In this document: positions 12,818-25,135 of the stretch, piece by piece
Numbering within the stretch: position 1 is the stretch's first letter
Layout: every line of letters starts with the position of its first letter
Source: Helopsaltes ochotensis
Lineage: Eukaryota > Chordata > Aves > Passeriformes > Locustellidae
Assembly: GCA_013400155.1 (NCBI GenBank)
Contig: VXBM01000197.1
Span: forward strand, 1 to 64,000
Length of the DNA stretch: 64,000 nt
Reading direction: 5' to 3'
Translations under genes and position numbers: made by a program
Notes under the pieces: model-generated
The model's database searches: none
The model's input: the letters and a program-made list of their open reading frames with translations, nothing else
Told to the model about the DNA's origin: nothing

Positions 12818-15116
12818 TCCAGTTTGCCATTTTCAAAGCTCAGATGCACAAAGTAACCATTTTGAAATCCACTGCTGCACCTCTACAGCCACAGGGATCT
12901 TGCTGCCAAACCTAAACCATTTCTGTTGACATCTAGGTCGTCAACAAAAAGCCAGCTGGGACATCTTTACACAAACTTTTAACTGCTTTCATTTTAACTT
13001 CTTTGATTATTTTTTTTTTTAATAACAGAAAGGTAGACATCAAAGTAGAATTTTCAATCCTACTGAGGAAGGAGAAAGGATGGGGAAAGTGAGGGGGAAG
13101 AGAGCTTAATTTTCCTTTGTATTGGAAGGATAAATCTTCTACATTTGTACATGATGTACAACTTGGCAGGAGCAAATACAGCAGCACTGATATGACAAGT
13201 GTTTCCATCAGTGTAGGAAGGGACACATCAGACTAAGAGGCATGTGAAAACCATCCAGTGAATTGATTTTATAATTTACACAACACAGATACTCCTTTGA
13301 TTGACAAGGAAGTGTAAATCCTTGCTGTGTGCTGCATTATACAGAGCCCACTGAGTACAGTCTGAGTGCTGTTACCTTTCAGGGGACTAAGAATTGCCAT
13401 CACAAGTCCTGGTACCTGCACATGGGAACACGCTCTCCAGGGAGGACATTCTATCACTTCCAGTGAGCACTGGATCAATGTAATTTTTTGAACCATTCTT
13501 GTTTCATTACAGTTTCTTGTACTGGATGAAGGCGCTACCCAGAGCAATGCACCTGTTTAGACAGTCTAGCAAGACAAGTTTTATACAAATCCAGATGTAA
13601 AATGTTTCCAGGGCTTTCATCATCACTGCAGGTTTTTGAAGCCAGATGCACCTCAAGGCCTTTTATATGAAAGGTGTTCCAATCTAAACTGCTCAACAAT
13701 CCACTAGAGCTATGAATTCCCTGGCTTCATCTACCGTACCTACATTTTTCCCGGAAAAAAAAAATACAACTTAACCCAAAACTGCCCAAAGCACAACAGA
13801 TGGCTACAAAAGACAATTAGCCGCTATTATTATGTCTCTGATTTTATCCAACTGCTAATCAGGAAAATAATCAGGGCTGCTTTCAGAGATGCTTCCTTTT
13901 CGTACAGCCTCCTAAGTTCTGACTGCGCACACTTCGGGGACTTTCTGAGTAGGAGGCTGCATCTGCACCGTGGTGTTCCGATTGGCTTGGGTGAATTGCT
14001 TTGCCATTAATTTATCTAACTACTTTTGGAGCTCACTTGTACTTTGTGAGCCAAGTCATTCTGTGGCAGTAAGAACTGCAAATTACTTATGGATCATTTA
14101 AAATGTATTTCCCTTCTGAGAGTTTGTATGTGCTTCCAAGTAATTTTTTAAGTTCTTCTGTTATGAGGAACACTTGAATAGCAATTTCTGATTTGTTTCC
14201 TTCAAGAAATTAATGATCTTACAGACCACTCAGCTTCCTCTTTCTTTCGAAACTGAAGACTCCTTCTTATTAAATAATATATTCATCTATTTAAACAAAT
14301 CTGTTGTATATCACATATAAGTACTTTTTAATAAGTTTTCTTTTATTGCCAGTTTTTCTCATTGACTTCCTTTATACATTTACTGATTCACATTTTTAAA
14401 TTTATTGATTTGTTTTAGGCATAGTTTTAGTCATAAAGGGCCAGATGATGCCTTCATCATCATTGGGCTGTTGTTTCCAAACACACAATGTTATGCTTTC
14501 TCCTGTGCTGTGACAAGGTTTGGGAGAAGCCAGACTAGATACCAGCAAAGCTGCTACATTTTATGCCTTCAGAGTCATCTGGAAGAGTCTTCCTGACTAA
14601 CAGGGGTGACAGGTGGGTAAAGTTACTGGTTTACTGAGGTCAACACTACTGTCTCATAAAGTCTTCGAATGTTGCCTGCAGATTTTTTAGGAAGGGTTCA
14701 GTTCTTGGGATGGATCAGAGGATGACTTTTCTTTTTAGTCTGGTCAACAATAAGAAGATCCTCATCTAAGACTATTCCCAAGAAAAATTTATGAAGAAAA
14801 TAATATATTGAATAACTCCTCACACTCATACCTTTCAGGGCAGTAATTTCAGGGTAGCATCTTCCTGACTTATATCCACTGTACAAACTTACCTGGAGGA
14901 TTGGATGTTAACACTTCTCTAACCCAGAATAAAAACCCAGGCTTCACTACACTAAGTGCCAGGATCTCAGCCTTAGTCTTCAAGTAACAGGCTTATTATT
15001 CACTGTCAGAGCTGTCACATTCAGTTCTCTGCCTCCTTAATTCTTGGTCTTTCAGCCTCTTTTTTGGCTGATGCCTTACTACTACAGCAAACTTCATTTG
15101 TCATGAGTTTGACATT

Positions 15117-15211
15117 TTCCTTCCTTCCTTCCTTCCTTCCTTCCTTCCTTCCTTCCTTCCTTCCTTCCTTCCTTCCTTCCTTCCTTCCTTCCTTCCTTCC
15201 TTCCTTCCTTC
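15117..15211. repeat. (TTCC)n microsatellite
   Basis: An uninterrupted array of TTCC units, about 24 copies over 95 bp, reaching the edge of an assembly gap. The real array is probably longer. On the gene's (minus) strand it reads GGAA, a homopurine tract that can act as ETS-type GGAA repeats or form triplex structures. No such activity can be inferred here. Confidence 0.98.
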
Positions 15212-15921
15212 NNNNNNNNNNNNNNNNNNNNNNNNNNNNNNNNNNNNNNNNNNNNNNNNNNNNNNNNNNNNNNNNNNNNNNNNNNNNNNNNNNNNNNNNN
15301 NNNNNNNNNNNNNNNNNNNNNNNNNNNNNNNNNNNNNNNNNNNNNNNNNNNNNNNNNNNNNNNNNNNNNNNNNNNNNNNNNNNNNNNNNNNNNNNNNNNN
15401 NNNNNNNNNNNNNNNNNNNNNNNNNNNNNNNNNNNNNNNNNNNNNNNNNNNNNNNNNNNNNNNNNNNNNNNNNNNNNNNNNNNNNNNNNNNNNNNNNNNN
15501 NNNNNNNNNNNNNNNNNNNNNNNNNNNNNNNNNNNNNNNNNNNNNNNNNNNNNNNNNNNNNNNNNNNNNNNNNNNNNNNNNNNNNNNNNNNNNNNNNNNN
15601 NNNNNNNNNNNNNNNNNNNNNNNNNNNNNNNNNNNNNNNNNNNNNNNNNNNNNNNNNNNNNNNNNNNNNNNNNNNNNNNNNNNNNNNNNNNNNNNNNNNN
15701 NNNNNNNNNNNNNNNNNNNNNNNNNNNNNNNNNNNNNNNNNNNNNNNNNNNNNNNNNNNNNNNNNNNNNNNNNNNNNNNNNNNNNNNNNNNNNNNNNNNN
15801 NNNNNNNNNNNNNNNNNNNNNNNNNNNNNNNNNNNNNNNNNNNNNNNNNNNNNNNNNNNNNNNNNNNNNNNNNNNNNNNNNNNNNNNNNNNNNNNNNNNN
15901 NNNNNNNNNNNNNNNNNNNNN
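15212..15921. other. assembly gap, 710 N
   Basis: A run of 710 N immediately after the (TTCC)n array. The non-round length suggests a size estimated from paired or long reads. It lies in KCNK2 intron 2, so no known exon is interrupted. Confidence 0.99.
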
Positions 15922-18900
15922 TTTTTGATAGTGAAGAGAATTGACATAAAATTTTGACACATTTAAAAATTTTAGAAAATTCCCATTTTTTGAGTTAGGT
16001 GAATTCCTAGGCTGCCTCTGTACTGTATATTAGGATAGGTGTGAGGTGTGTCTGATATCAAGTCCTCGCTTGCACTACACCCACACATCTCAACTATTTG
16101 GCTTTTCAGCCAAATTTGGGAACAAGCTTTAATAGAGTATCAGAGAAAAGAGATCAGAGAAGATTGAACCCAGAGTGGACAGGCCAGGCACGACCAGAGC
16201 TCCAAAAGCACATAAGCATTGCTTTCACACCACACATTTTTTGCTTGAAATCAGAACACTGGGAAAAGAAGCGTGAATACACAAATCAGATTTTAATTCA
16301 ATGTCAGTTTTTCATTTACTATATACTTTAGAAACACATTCTAGTAAATACATTGTGCAGTTTTGTGTTACTCCTATGTTCATGCAAGCATCTCTCTGTA
16401 GAGGCCATACTGAACTTTGCTTTGCAGATTAAGACATAAAACACTGTGACTTTCCTTCTGTCAAAACAAGTGATAAAACAGGCTTTGGAACAGCACAGTC
16501 ATTTTCTGAGAACAGAAGACAATTCTAGGGCAGGGATTTCATCCTCTGACCCTGCAAGGCATCAATGGCATTGACTGACAAAAGCCAACCTGCTGGCCAG
16601 AGAGCTACCATTCACTGAGTGGGTCTGCAGAGACACAGGAAAACAAGGAGTGTTATAAAGTGTGAAGGCTGGCCTCTGGTAGTCAACTGTTGTCTCACAT
16701 GGGAATCAGGCAGAAATAAGTATGTGTCAAACCAGTCACTCCAATGCTCATCTCCTTGTTCCACACCAGGCTCTGAATACATGTTTTTGTACCATCTTCC
16801 AGTCACTTCACTTCTATGAAATGATGTAACACAACAGTTCATTACTCTCAGCTCTTCTACTGAAAGATTAAAATAGAAGCACCTCAAATTATGCTTCTGA
16901 TAAAACCCAGAGCGTGCTCTCTTTCGTTACCCAGCTTGTCAGGAGTTAGCTTGTGCTTCCTGGCAGTCACTTGACAAGCGATGTCAAAAAGTCAGATGTG
17001 CCTCAAAGTTTCTGAAAACCACTTCTCAGCCTGGATTTCTTCCTTCACTGCTATAGTTCTGCTGCCATTTGACAAGGGCACTCTCCCTTGTATAAAGATA
17101 CACCTCATATGTCCCAGCTACTGCACAAGTCCCGTGTTTTTATTTCAGCTTTGGTTTACAAGGAATGGAAATCCTAGTTCCAGTTCAAAGGCACACCAGA
17201 ATGCTTTTAACACTTAGCAAACAACTCTCCAGCCTCAAAACACATGGGTTTGGGCCTTGATGTTGAAAGAGATTGCAATAATATTTGTATTATAATTCTG
17301 TAACTCCTTGTTTTTCTTTTTATTTTGTATAACATATGAGCGTGCTCTACACTGGAGACTAGTACCCCACATGTTGAAGAACTGAAAGATGCTTTTCACT
17401 CTCTTCCACAGCTACTTAAACTAAAACCATGCCAAAACATAACAAAAAACATTTCTATTTCTAAATAGGCATTACCAACCCCATGGGTTTCTATGTATAT
17501 AAATTCTCTGTGTGTACATACACATATATATATGCATGTATATACACATGCACATTCAGGGAAGAAGGTTTTTCTTTGCTTCTTGAGATTACAGACTGGA
17601 AGAATTATGCAAACAGCTGTTCTGCAGAACTGACTTACTAATGAGTCATATATGCCACCCTTTCTAAGGCAAAAGCTGGCATTCAGATGCAATCAGGCTA
17701 AGCTAAGTTCTAGGTCCATAAAACTGTTCATCTGAAGGAAATTTAATCTTTATGGGTCTCAGCACCAGAAGCAGCAAAAAAAGTTTGAGACCAATCTGCT
17801 TGAACAAAGAAGTGGCAAGGGCAGTTAGAATTTATTTATTTATTATTCTCCCCCCAAATAATGCTCATGAAGGATAAAAACCTCTTTAAAAAATCGTTTT
17901 GGTTTATCCATTATGCAGAAAATGACTACAGAAAAGAAAGCTGTCCTGTCCTTGGAGGAAATGCTCCCAGGCAAGAGAAAGTTTGGCAAAAAAATCCCTC
18001 CTTCCAGGAGCTGAGTACAGAACCAGAAGAGAGAGAAGAGCAAGAGCCTAAGCAAGGAGTACACACAGTCCAGGGGCCTCTGCAACCCATCCAGACCCAA
18101 GCACAGCAGGTGGGTGTCCGTGTGGAGCACAGGTCTGGGTAAGGGTGGGAACAAAGGTCTTTCACAGAGATCTTTCACTGAATAAATTTTTCTCTGATCT
18201 AGGGATTCAGGTAAAATTGGCAGGGGAAGGACTGTGGAAGGAGACAACTGCATTTGAACATTTATTTCTCACCAGAGTGAAGCAGAAAGGAGACACAGAC
18301 ACAGCAAGAGAAAAAAAGATGCAGGACGTCACTGTACAAGTTAGGGCTGCAAAGACACTCAGAGTTAAAAGTACACAAAGCCCAAGTGCTCTGATGGACA
18401 GACACCTTACTAAGGACAGAAACATGCACAGGCCAACAACTCAAACTACAGCCCCTGTGCCTTGTGCTTTAACTTCTTTGAAAGTCCTTCATTTCTTCTT
18501 TCATTGTGTTGAAAACATCATCAACAGGCAGTTCTGCTACTGATATTTGCAATTTGTCATAAGCTTCATAACTGAAATGCAGATGGCACATTAAAAGAAC
18601 TGGTGCAATGGTATTTTGGATCCTCAGATAAATAAATAAAACATAGTGCAGCCTCAATTTCTTCTATGCTGGTCTATCATTCTTTTCAAGGTTTTAAGTT
18701 TTGCAAAGCTTATGGGGTTTTTTTACTGTTTTACATAGCAATGATGCTTCCAGGGTATGATCCTGCCATGGGATAGTTCCTGCTTTCTTTTGGAGAGTCT
18801 GGAAGGAATTGCAAAAGGAGAGATCAAGAATATTTAGTGTTTAAACTGATACATTCGAACTACCTCAAAAAGTTCCTGCTCAGAGTACCTGTAAGTTACA

Positions 18901-19734
18901 GCTCACAGGACAGAAAATGTCTGCAAATGCTGTGATTCAAAGAACTAATAAAATTTGCTTCAAGCTTAATAGGTTTAGTTAATAGATTTTAATCTTGTGT
19001 AAATAAATTTTGTATTTGTCTGAAAACAAGATCTTTGCATATCTGTGTTTTCCTATCTACAAAAATTATAGAGCATACTCAAATACCTTCTAATCTCTTG
19101 GAGAGAAAGGATTTACACTTCTTTATTTTAATAGTTTGCTACATAATCAGGGCTCAAGGAGTTTATCTGATTCAAATGAAATATAAACCTGAAAAATTAT
19201 TTTCAGACAAAAATAATTGTCTTCTGGCTACAATGCAAATTGTAAAGAAGCCTGTGAAAGAGACAAAATCAGTTACTGGTGGAGGTGCAGCTTAATGTAT
19301 TTACCTACCTTCAACTATAAAAATGAAGCCACAGCAAATACATTCTTTAAAGTAAAATATTTTTACAAGAAATTAATCACATAAGAAGCCATGATGACTT
19401 TCTGGTGATGCCAGTTTGAAGAAAGAAACACTGCTCTCATGTCATTCATAATTATGTCAGGCTTCCCTCAAGAGAGAGATAAAGAGGTAAAAAAAGCACT
19501 TGTCCTCAAGGGAGATAAAAAAAAAAATCCCATTTTGGTCTCATTCATAATCTAAGAGATGAATGGAAAGAAAAGGGGCAATGCAGCTGACACAAATGTG
19601 AGATGAAAATAGGAATGGCACACAACTCTGGACCCCTTCTCCCCATATTAGCCACAAGCCTGCACATACCCAAGGAGACCCAACTTGTGGGATCTATGTC
19701 AATTCAGCTAATCCTGGCTCATTAATTCTTTTGG

Positions 19735-19754
19735 TTTGTTTGTTTGTTTGTTTT
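19735..19754. repeat. (TTTG)n microsatellite
   Basis: Four TTTG units followed by TTTT, inside KCNK2 intron 2. Confidence 0.9.
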
Positions 19755-20624
19755 AAATGCAAGCACATTTTTGTGGGCATTAAGTTTTCAGAAGAAGCCA
19801 CATACCCTGAAAGGGGCTGGATTTAAAACTCTACAAAAGTATTACTGCTGAGACAGCTTGGTGCAGCACCCTGAAAACTAGTTTAGATTTTGAAATGAAG
19901 GCTTTATAAGACAAGAATTTACCACGCACAGCACTTGGAACACATTAAAAGTTCATGCTTTTTAGTGTAAGAGTATTTTTCCTCTTGTTAGGGTTTCAGA
20001 ATAAATATATTTGAAGGATCTTTCTGCTAAAGGAGCAAGAAATTAGCTATGTTCTATTATTAACTTATGTTCCATTGTACCTTTACTTGAAAATGCTTTA
20101 TTAATTTTCAGAATTAAGTCACTAAAATAACTATAATAATTCACACCAGCTTGCTGGGACATTCTAGATATTTAAAATAATATAAGTAAAATTTTTCTTA
20201 TTTCCCTTTTTGTATGAAAAAATAATGCATTAAACAACTTGCTTGGATATTAGAAGAATTCTTTTTCCAGTTTGATTTAAAAAGGTTGACATGGACAAAT
20301 AACTGCTGAGCAATATATAATTAGATGGTATTTACATAAAAAGCTCTTTTCTTTCTTTTTTTTCTAATCAGCTTTTTCTTTGGCAGGGGGACAAGCAGTT
20401 GCTTCTAATTGCCAAGACATCCCACAACACAAAATACTGGCCACATCCCTAAGTCCTAGCAACAATAATGAATTCTGGGCAAGGAGAAAGCAAATTGACT
20501 GTTTTTTCATGGACCTTATTTCCTCCATAGGATCTTCGGGATTCTCTAGAGGGAGTGAGGTGTATGAAACGACAGTAATGACAACGTTGTGACATTGCTG
20601 AATATCAAATTCAGTCAGGCTCAC

Positions 20625-20872
20625 CTGTCCCCAGAGACAACCCCCGGAGATGTCATGAAGGAAGACACAAGTATCCCATGCCTGCACAGCACTGCATGAG
20701 GACATGCCTGACACCTGACCATCAGCAGTGAAATCTAAGCTCTCTTTATATTGGCTACCACACACAGGTGCATAAATACAGCAGGAAATTTTTCCAAGTT
20801 CCTGGCAATACATTTTGTGCATCTGAGTTTGGAAGATGTCACTAACATTTTCAATGCTTAGTGGCAAACTTG
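20625..20872 (-). other. candidate exon-like segment with open Cys-rich frame in KCNK2 intron 2 (unproven)
   Basis: On the minus strand a pyrimidine-rich tract ending TGTTTCTTACAG precedes a 248-nt segment that ends GGACAG|GTGAGC. A TTCTAAT branch-point-like motif lies roughly 30-40 nt before the acceptor. One frame is open throughout (two bases plus 82 codons) and continues to 20364. Its peptide has a CCIYAPVCGS motif, slightly like the PVCG core of Kazal domains, plus several further cysteines, but no family match is claimed. In that frame it enters in phase 1 and leaves in phase 0. If spliced directly after the common KCNK2 exon it would instead be read CAA GTT TGC CAC TAA and terminate at once. 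A chance open frame is quite possible at this length. Confidence 0.2.
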
Positions 20873-21918
20873 CTGTAAGAAACAGTCAACAAACGAAAAG
20901 AAGATTAGAATTACACTGAAATAATTAGATACAAGAGCTCCAGTTAGAGAATTATTTCATTCTTTAATGCTTATTTGTGTGTATAGCTGGATTAGTCCCA
21001 GGTTTCTATCAGCTTCTACCAACAAAAAGCTCAGTGGAGAGGGAAAAATTGTTGGACACAAGACAAAAAAATCCTTAGTGTAAATGAATATCAGGTTTAC
21101 ATACTTTGTCATACATTCATTAAATCAATACAGTCTGAACTACATTTACTCTTTTATTCTGTCACCTGACAGTTCCTTTGCATTGCATGGCAGGGCCAAG
21201 TTGAGAGCAGGCACAGACAGAGAAACCAAAACACCATTCGTGATGAATTCTAGAGTGTTCTTCTCCAAAAGAAGAAATAGTAGTAAAGAACCTGGCCACA
21301 TTCCCTTCTGCATCTTTGTAAGGTATTAGATACCACAAATAACCTTTACCAAACCAAAGCTTTCTCCTCTGTTAATAAATAAGATCTTTGCAAGGCCTTC
21401 CAACTGCAACTTCTTAAAAGTGAATTTTAATATCAGACCATGCTGTCTGTTGTATTCTCATTACTCACCCAGGTAGTGTTTGTACTTTCACAAGCCTCCC
21501 TCCCGGGGTGTTTCTCTAGTTGTAAATTTAGATATGCCACCACTGAATGCTGTGCCCTGCTCACCTCAGCACCACTGGGGACAGCATCCAGTGATCTACT
21601 TAATGCTGCTGTTAATGCTGGCTTCAGGCTACAGAAAAAGGACTTGAAATTGCCTGGAAAAACTGGTCTCTTGGGTGTACAGATATGTTCTGCATGACTT
21701 CCGCACATTTTTAATATGGTACTAAATGGAAGTGCTCACAAAATATCAAAGGATTTATGTACCTGGATGTACCTCTCAGGGTCATGCATTGCTGTTGTTC
21801 ATTGCAGGTATATTCTGTAACAGAGGCAACAAGAGTAACTGAAGTGCTTTAGACTGAAAGATTTACAACACTGGACCATGGAAGTCAGAGACAGAAGAGG
21901 TCATGAAGGCCACATCTT

Positions 21919-21939
21919 CTTTTTTTTTTTTTTTTTTTT
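21919..21939 (+). repeat. poly(T) tract, 21 nt
   Basis: An uninterrupted T run in KCNK2 intron 2. It would read as poly(A) on the transcribed strand. No adjoining retroelement is recognised. Confidence 0.9.
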
Positions 21940-22150
21940 GGCACAGGAACAACAATGCTGGACTGGGCTGAAAAGTTATGAGGAAAACATAGGTCCTTTT
22001 CCTGAGGCAGCTGAATTTACCTCACTGCCATCCTCAAAGCACTCTATTCCATTACGTTTGCACATTTTCTAGGCTGCATAGCAGCTCTCTGTTGCCCCAT
22101 ATTTTACATCTATATAAAATATATGATGTGTATAAAAGTATAATTCTCAC

Positions 22151-22285
22151 CTAGTACACCCAGAGGAGCCACAGGATCAGTGTGACAATACTGAGTTTCA
22201 GTAATTCAAAACCCAGGGAATAAACCTGTGCCTGCTGAAGAGTTGGCAATAGTATATACTGTTGTACCAGGAGAGGTTCTGGGGA
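22151..22285 (-). other. candidate cassette exon in KCNK2 intron 2 (exon-like segment, unproven)
   Basis: Read on the minus strand, a pyrimidine-rich tract ending TTATCTCACCAG precedes a 135-nt segment that ends TAG|GTGAGA, a good donor. In the phase imposed by the upstream KCNK2 exon it reads 44 sense codons from SPEPLLVQQY to LLWVY, and its 45th codon is the stop. The last 20 or so residues (LSIVTLILWLLWVY at the end) are hydrophobic enough for a membrane helix. Inclusion would give M1 and most of the cap followed by a different hydrophobic tail, with no pore. Splice signals and frame are seen directly. Use as an exon is inference, because vertebrate introns carry many such pseudoexons. Confidence 0.25.
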
Positions 22286-25135
22286 CTGGTGAGATAAAAT
22301 AAGGATGGTGAAGACAGGAAGGGAAAAATCCCTATCCTGTGTGTATTTATAGAAACACACAACACTGTTTTAAACAGATTTGTGACAAAAGGAAGATTTT
22401 AGCCAACATGCTAGAAATTCCATGGCTCCTGGGTTCTGGAATCTGGACTGTTATTCCACTTGTACTTTTCTTTTAGCTGAATTTGTGATCTCCAACCAGT
22501 GTCTCTGATGTGTTCACCTGAATAAGCTACCACATATTGTACTGCCTGTGGACAGTCTTGGGGTAGTCAGGCCTGCGTCAGAGTAAGGATTAAATTACAG
22601 AGTAGAAGTTAGTGAAGACTGAAAAAGCCTGGTATAACAAGCACCTTGAACAATAACTAGTATGAAAGAGCCAAACCAGTATCTGGATTCCCAGAACATG
22701 AAGTTCAAAAAGAAAAGTTGCAATGAATTTCATTATAGTTTGACTCAGGGTAAATACTTGATTAAAGAAGACATTACAGTCTGTAAGGTCTGTAATTTTC
22801 TTCACACAAACTAATCATTCTAGCTCCCTTCTACATATTAATTTTCAGTTTTATAGCTTCCACTGAATTCTTAAATAACATTTACTTTTTCCTTGCACGC
22901 ACTATTTATTTTTATTCATACAAAAACTAAAGAAACACTGCATGATATTGTAATAGCAGTCAGACATAATCCCAGGGAGACAAAATGTATAATGTATTTC
23001 ACTAATTCAGTTTTTTTGACAAAGTGGCAGCTAGGGAATAAATATGACCCTATGTGTGAGACAGCAGCCTAGACCTGGAGAAATTAATTTGAGACTCCCT
23101 TTTACCATTGCTTTCCCATTTTACTTCAGGCAAGCAGAATTTCCCAACCCTTAAGGAACATGATGACATTCACTAAATTATTCTGCATAAGGCAAGGCAC
23201 CCAAACAGGCTTCCTGTGCCCCAGCTCTGCTCCTATGAACGGAGTCTAGCAACGCATTCCTACCTCCATGTCGTGGTGCTCTTTACAGAGCAGGGAACAA
23301 GGGCAAATGAAGTTTTCCATTTACCCCAACAGCACGCAGAGCGAACACTTCCCACAATTCTCTCTCATCCACGTGCTGTGGGAGGCTGTGTCACCTCCCC
23401 ATACTTCACTAGCCTGTGTTTTTCTGGTTGTGGCAAGATCATTAGTGGAGATGGAAGCTAATGGTAATATGGTTATCTGTGCTCTGATGGTTGTACTGAA
23501 ACTCATTTATTTTACACAGAACATCAAATGGGCGTTGAATGCTGATGAAGTGGTTTTTTATTATCAATCTGTGCTTCTGGGCAGAGAATAATAAATGCTA
23601 AAATATCTAAGTACTCCAGAGCAAACTTCAACAGTTTTGCCTTAAGGTCCATCTCACAGATGATGTAAGATAATATTGCCTCAAAATTTCTTTTTTTATC
23701 TTCACAAGTACAGTATCTGACCTAAAAAATTCATAGGAGGATATTTATAGTAGCTACAACAGTTATTTTTCATCAGAATGTGCTTGTATATTTCTCTGAA
23801 AGATTATCTCACATTCTGCTGGTCAAACTGCTGGAACACAGTTATCACACAGCATCTAAATCACTATCGGCAGCATCTCCTCAGGCATGCCTTGTGGAGG
23901 GAGGACTGTTGGAGGGAGGAGCTGTCTGACAGGCATTTAAAGGGTAGCAGTTTTGGAATACATTCTAGCAACAAGGCAGGGGAGAAATCACAAAATACAG
24001 GTAATTTTCCCAGCTTACCTTTAAAATTCAGAAGTAGTGTACCATAAAATAACTCAGCACATCAGAACTCCATATTTAAAACTGAAAAAAAAGTGTCCAT
24101 GCTGATGCTCAAAGCAGATTGGTCTAGAGAGGTAAAATCAATATGTAAACTCCCAGCCATATCTGCTGACAGAAAACACTTCCAGAAATCTTTTCTGCCC
24201 ATGCATCTGGCATGTTCCAGAGTTCCTGCTTACCAGAGTCCAAGTGCCCAACACCCTCTCCCCTGCACTCCCTGGCCCATCTTGGGCTCTGTAGACCCAG
24301 ACAGCCCCAGCGAAACTGTTAAGGAAGGAGCTAATCCTTGCCAACCCTTGACTGTTCACTGCAGTCTCCCATTTCATTGTCCCATGCCCAGAACTGATGT
24401 GATTTCGCAGACCTCTGCTATTCCCTCCAGTGCCACTGGATATTCATAAGAACATGGGATTTAAGTTGAAAGGGGATTTATAAGGTTCCAGATCTAGTTC
24501 TGTGCTACTGCAAATAAATATCTCACATGGTTCTGAGGCAGGTGACCTGCAAGGGTAAAGTCACGTTAGTAGAAACACAGCAATGTACATCATTTGTGGA
24601 TGTGCCTTTAAGAAGCAGAGAAAATTGAGATTTAAGATCAAAGTAGGAAGTCCATGGTACTTTCCTGTACTTAAAACAAAATCAATATAAAGAAACATAC
24701 AGCTGGAAGGAATGCTAGCTTGATAAAATCACAGTAAATTAGGAGTCCTTTAAGGCAATGGATGGTGTAGCTTCTTCCTCAGAATTAGGCACTTCAAATA
24801 TTGACAAAACTTGTAAAGCACAATCAATATACCAATTCCTTTGTGAACTATTAATTATATATATTGCTGATGAATAATCATTTAATTAGCATAATGGGAG
24901 GCTTCAGTGAAAAGGCCCTCTACCAAGCATACTGGACCTAAAAATAGCAATAGCTTTTCAACCATGAGGCTTTGCGTGAAAATGCAAATGCTCAGCTTCT
25001 GGTCTTAACACTTGTTACACCGCTCGGCCAATACAGAGCTTTGCTTGTAAAGGTTTTGCCCCTGATCACTGCAGTATATGCCATATGTGATTTGTTCCTC
25101 TAAGCCAAGGTGATGAGGGGTTTGGTATGGATTAC

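Larger units (their letters stand above)
11550..25135 (-). other. KCNK2: KCNK2 intron between the two coding exons
   Basis: A 13,586-bp intron bounded by donor 25135-25134 (GT) and acceptor 11551-11550 (AG). It is phase 0, so any cassette exon is read directly after CAG. It is mostly unique AT-rich sequence with few recognisable mobile elements. It holds a (TTCC)n array followed by an assembly gap, small tandem duplications, and several segments with good splice-site pairs on the gene's strand. Of these, 22151-22285 and 20625-20872 are the most interesting. The longest open frame (20364-20867 minus, 167 codons) overlaps the second of these. Confidence 0.9.

Noticed and set aside
15021..15962. 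Open frames of about 290-310 codons on both strands with RKEG or FLPS repeats
   Set aside because: They are produced by the (TTCC)n microsatellite plus 710 N, not coding sequence.
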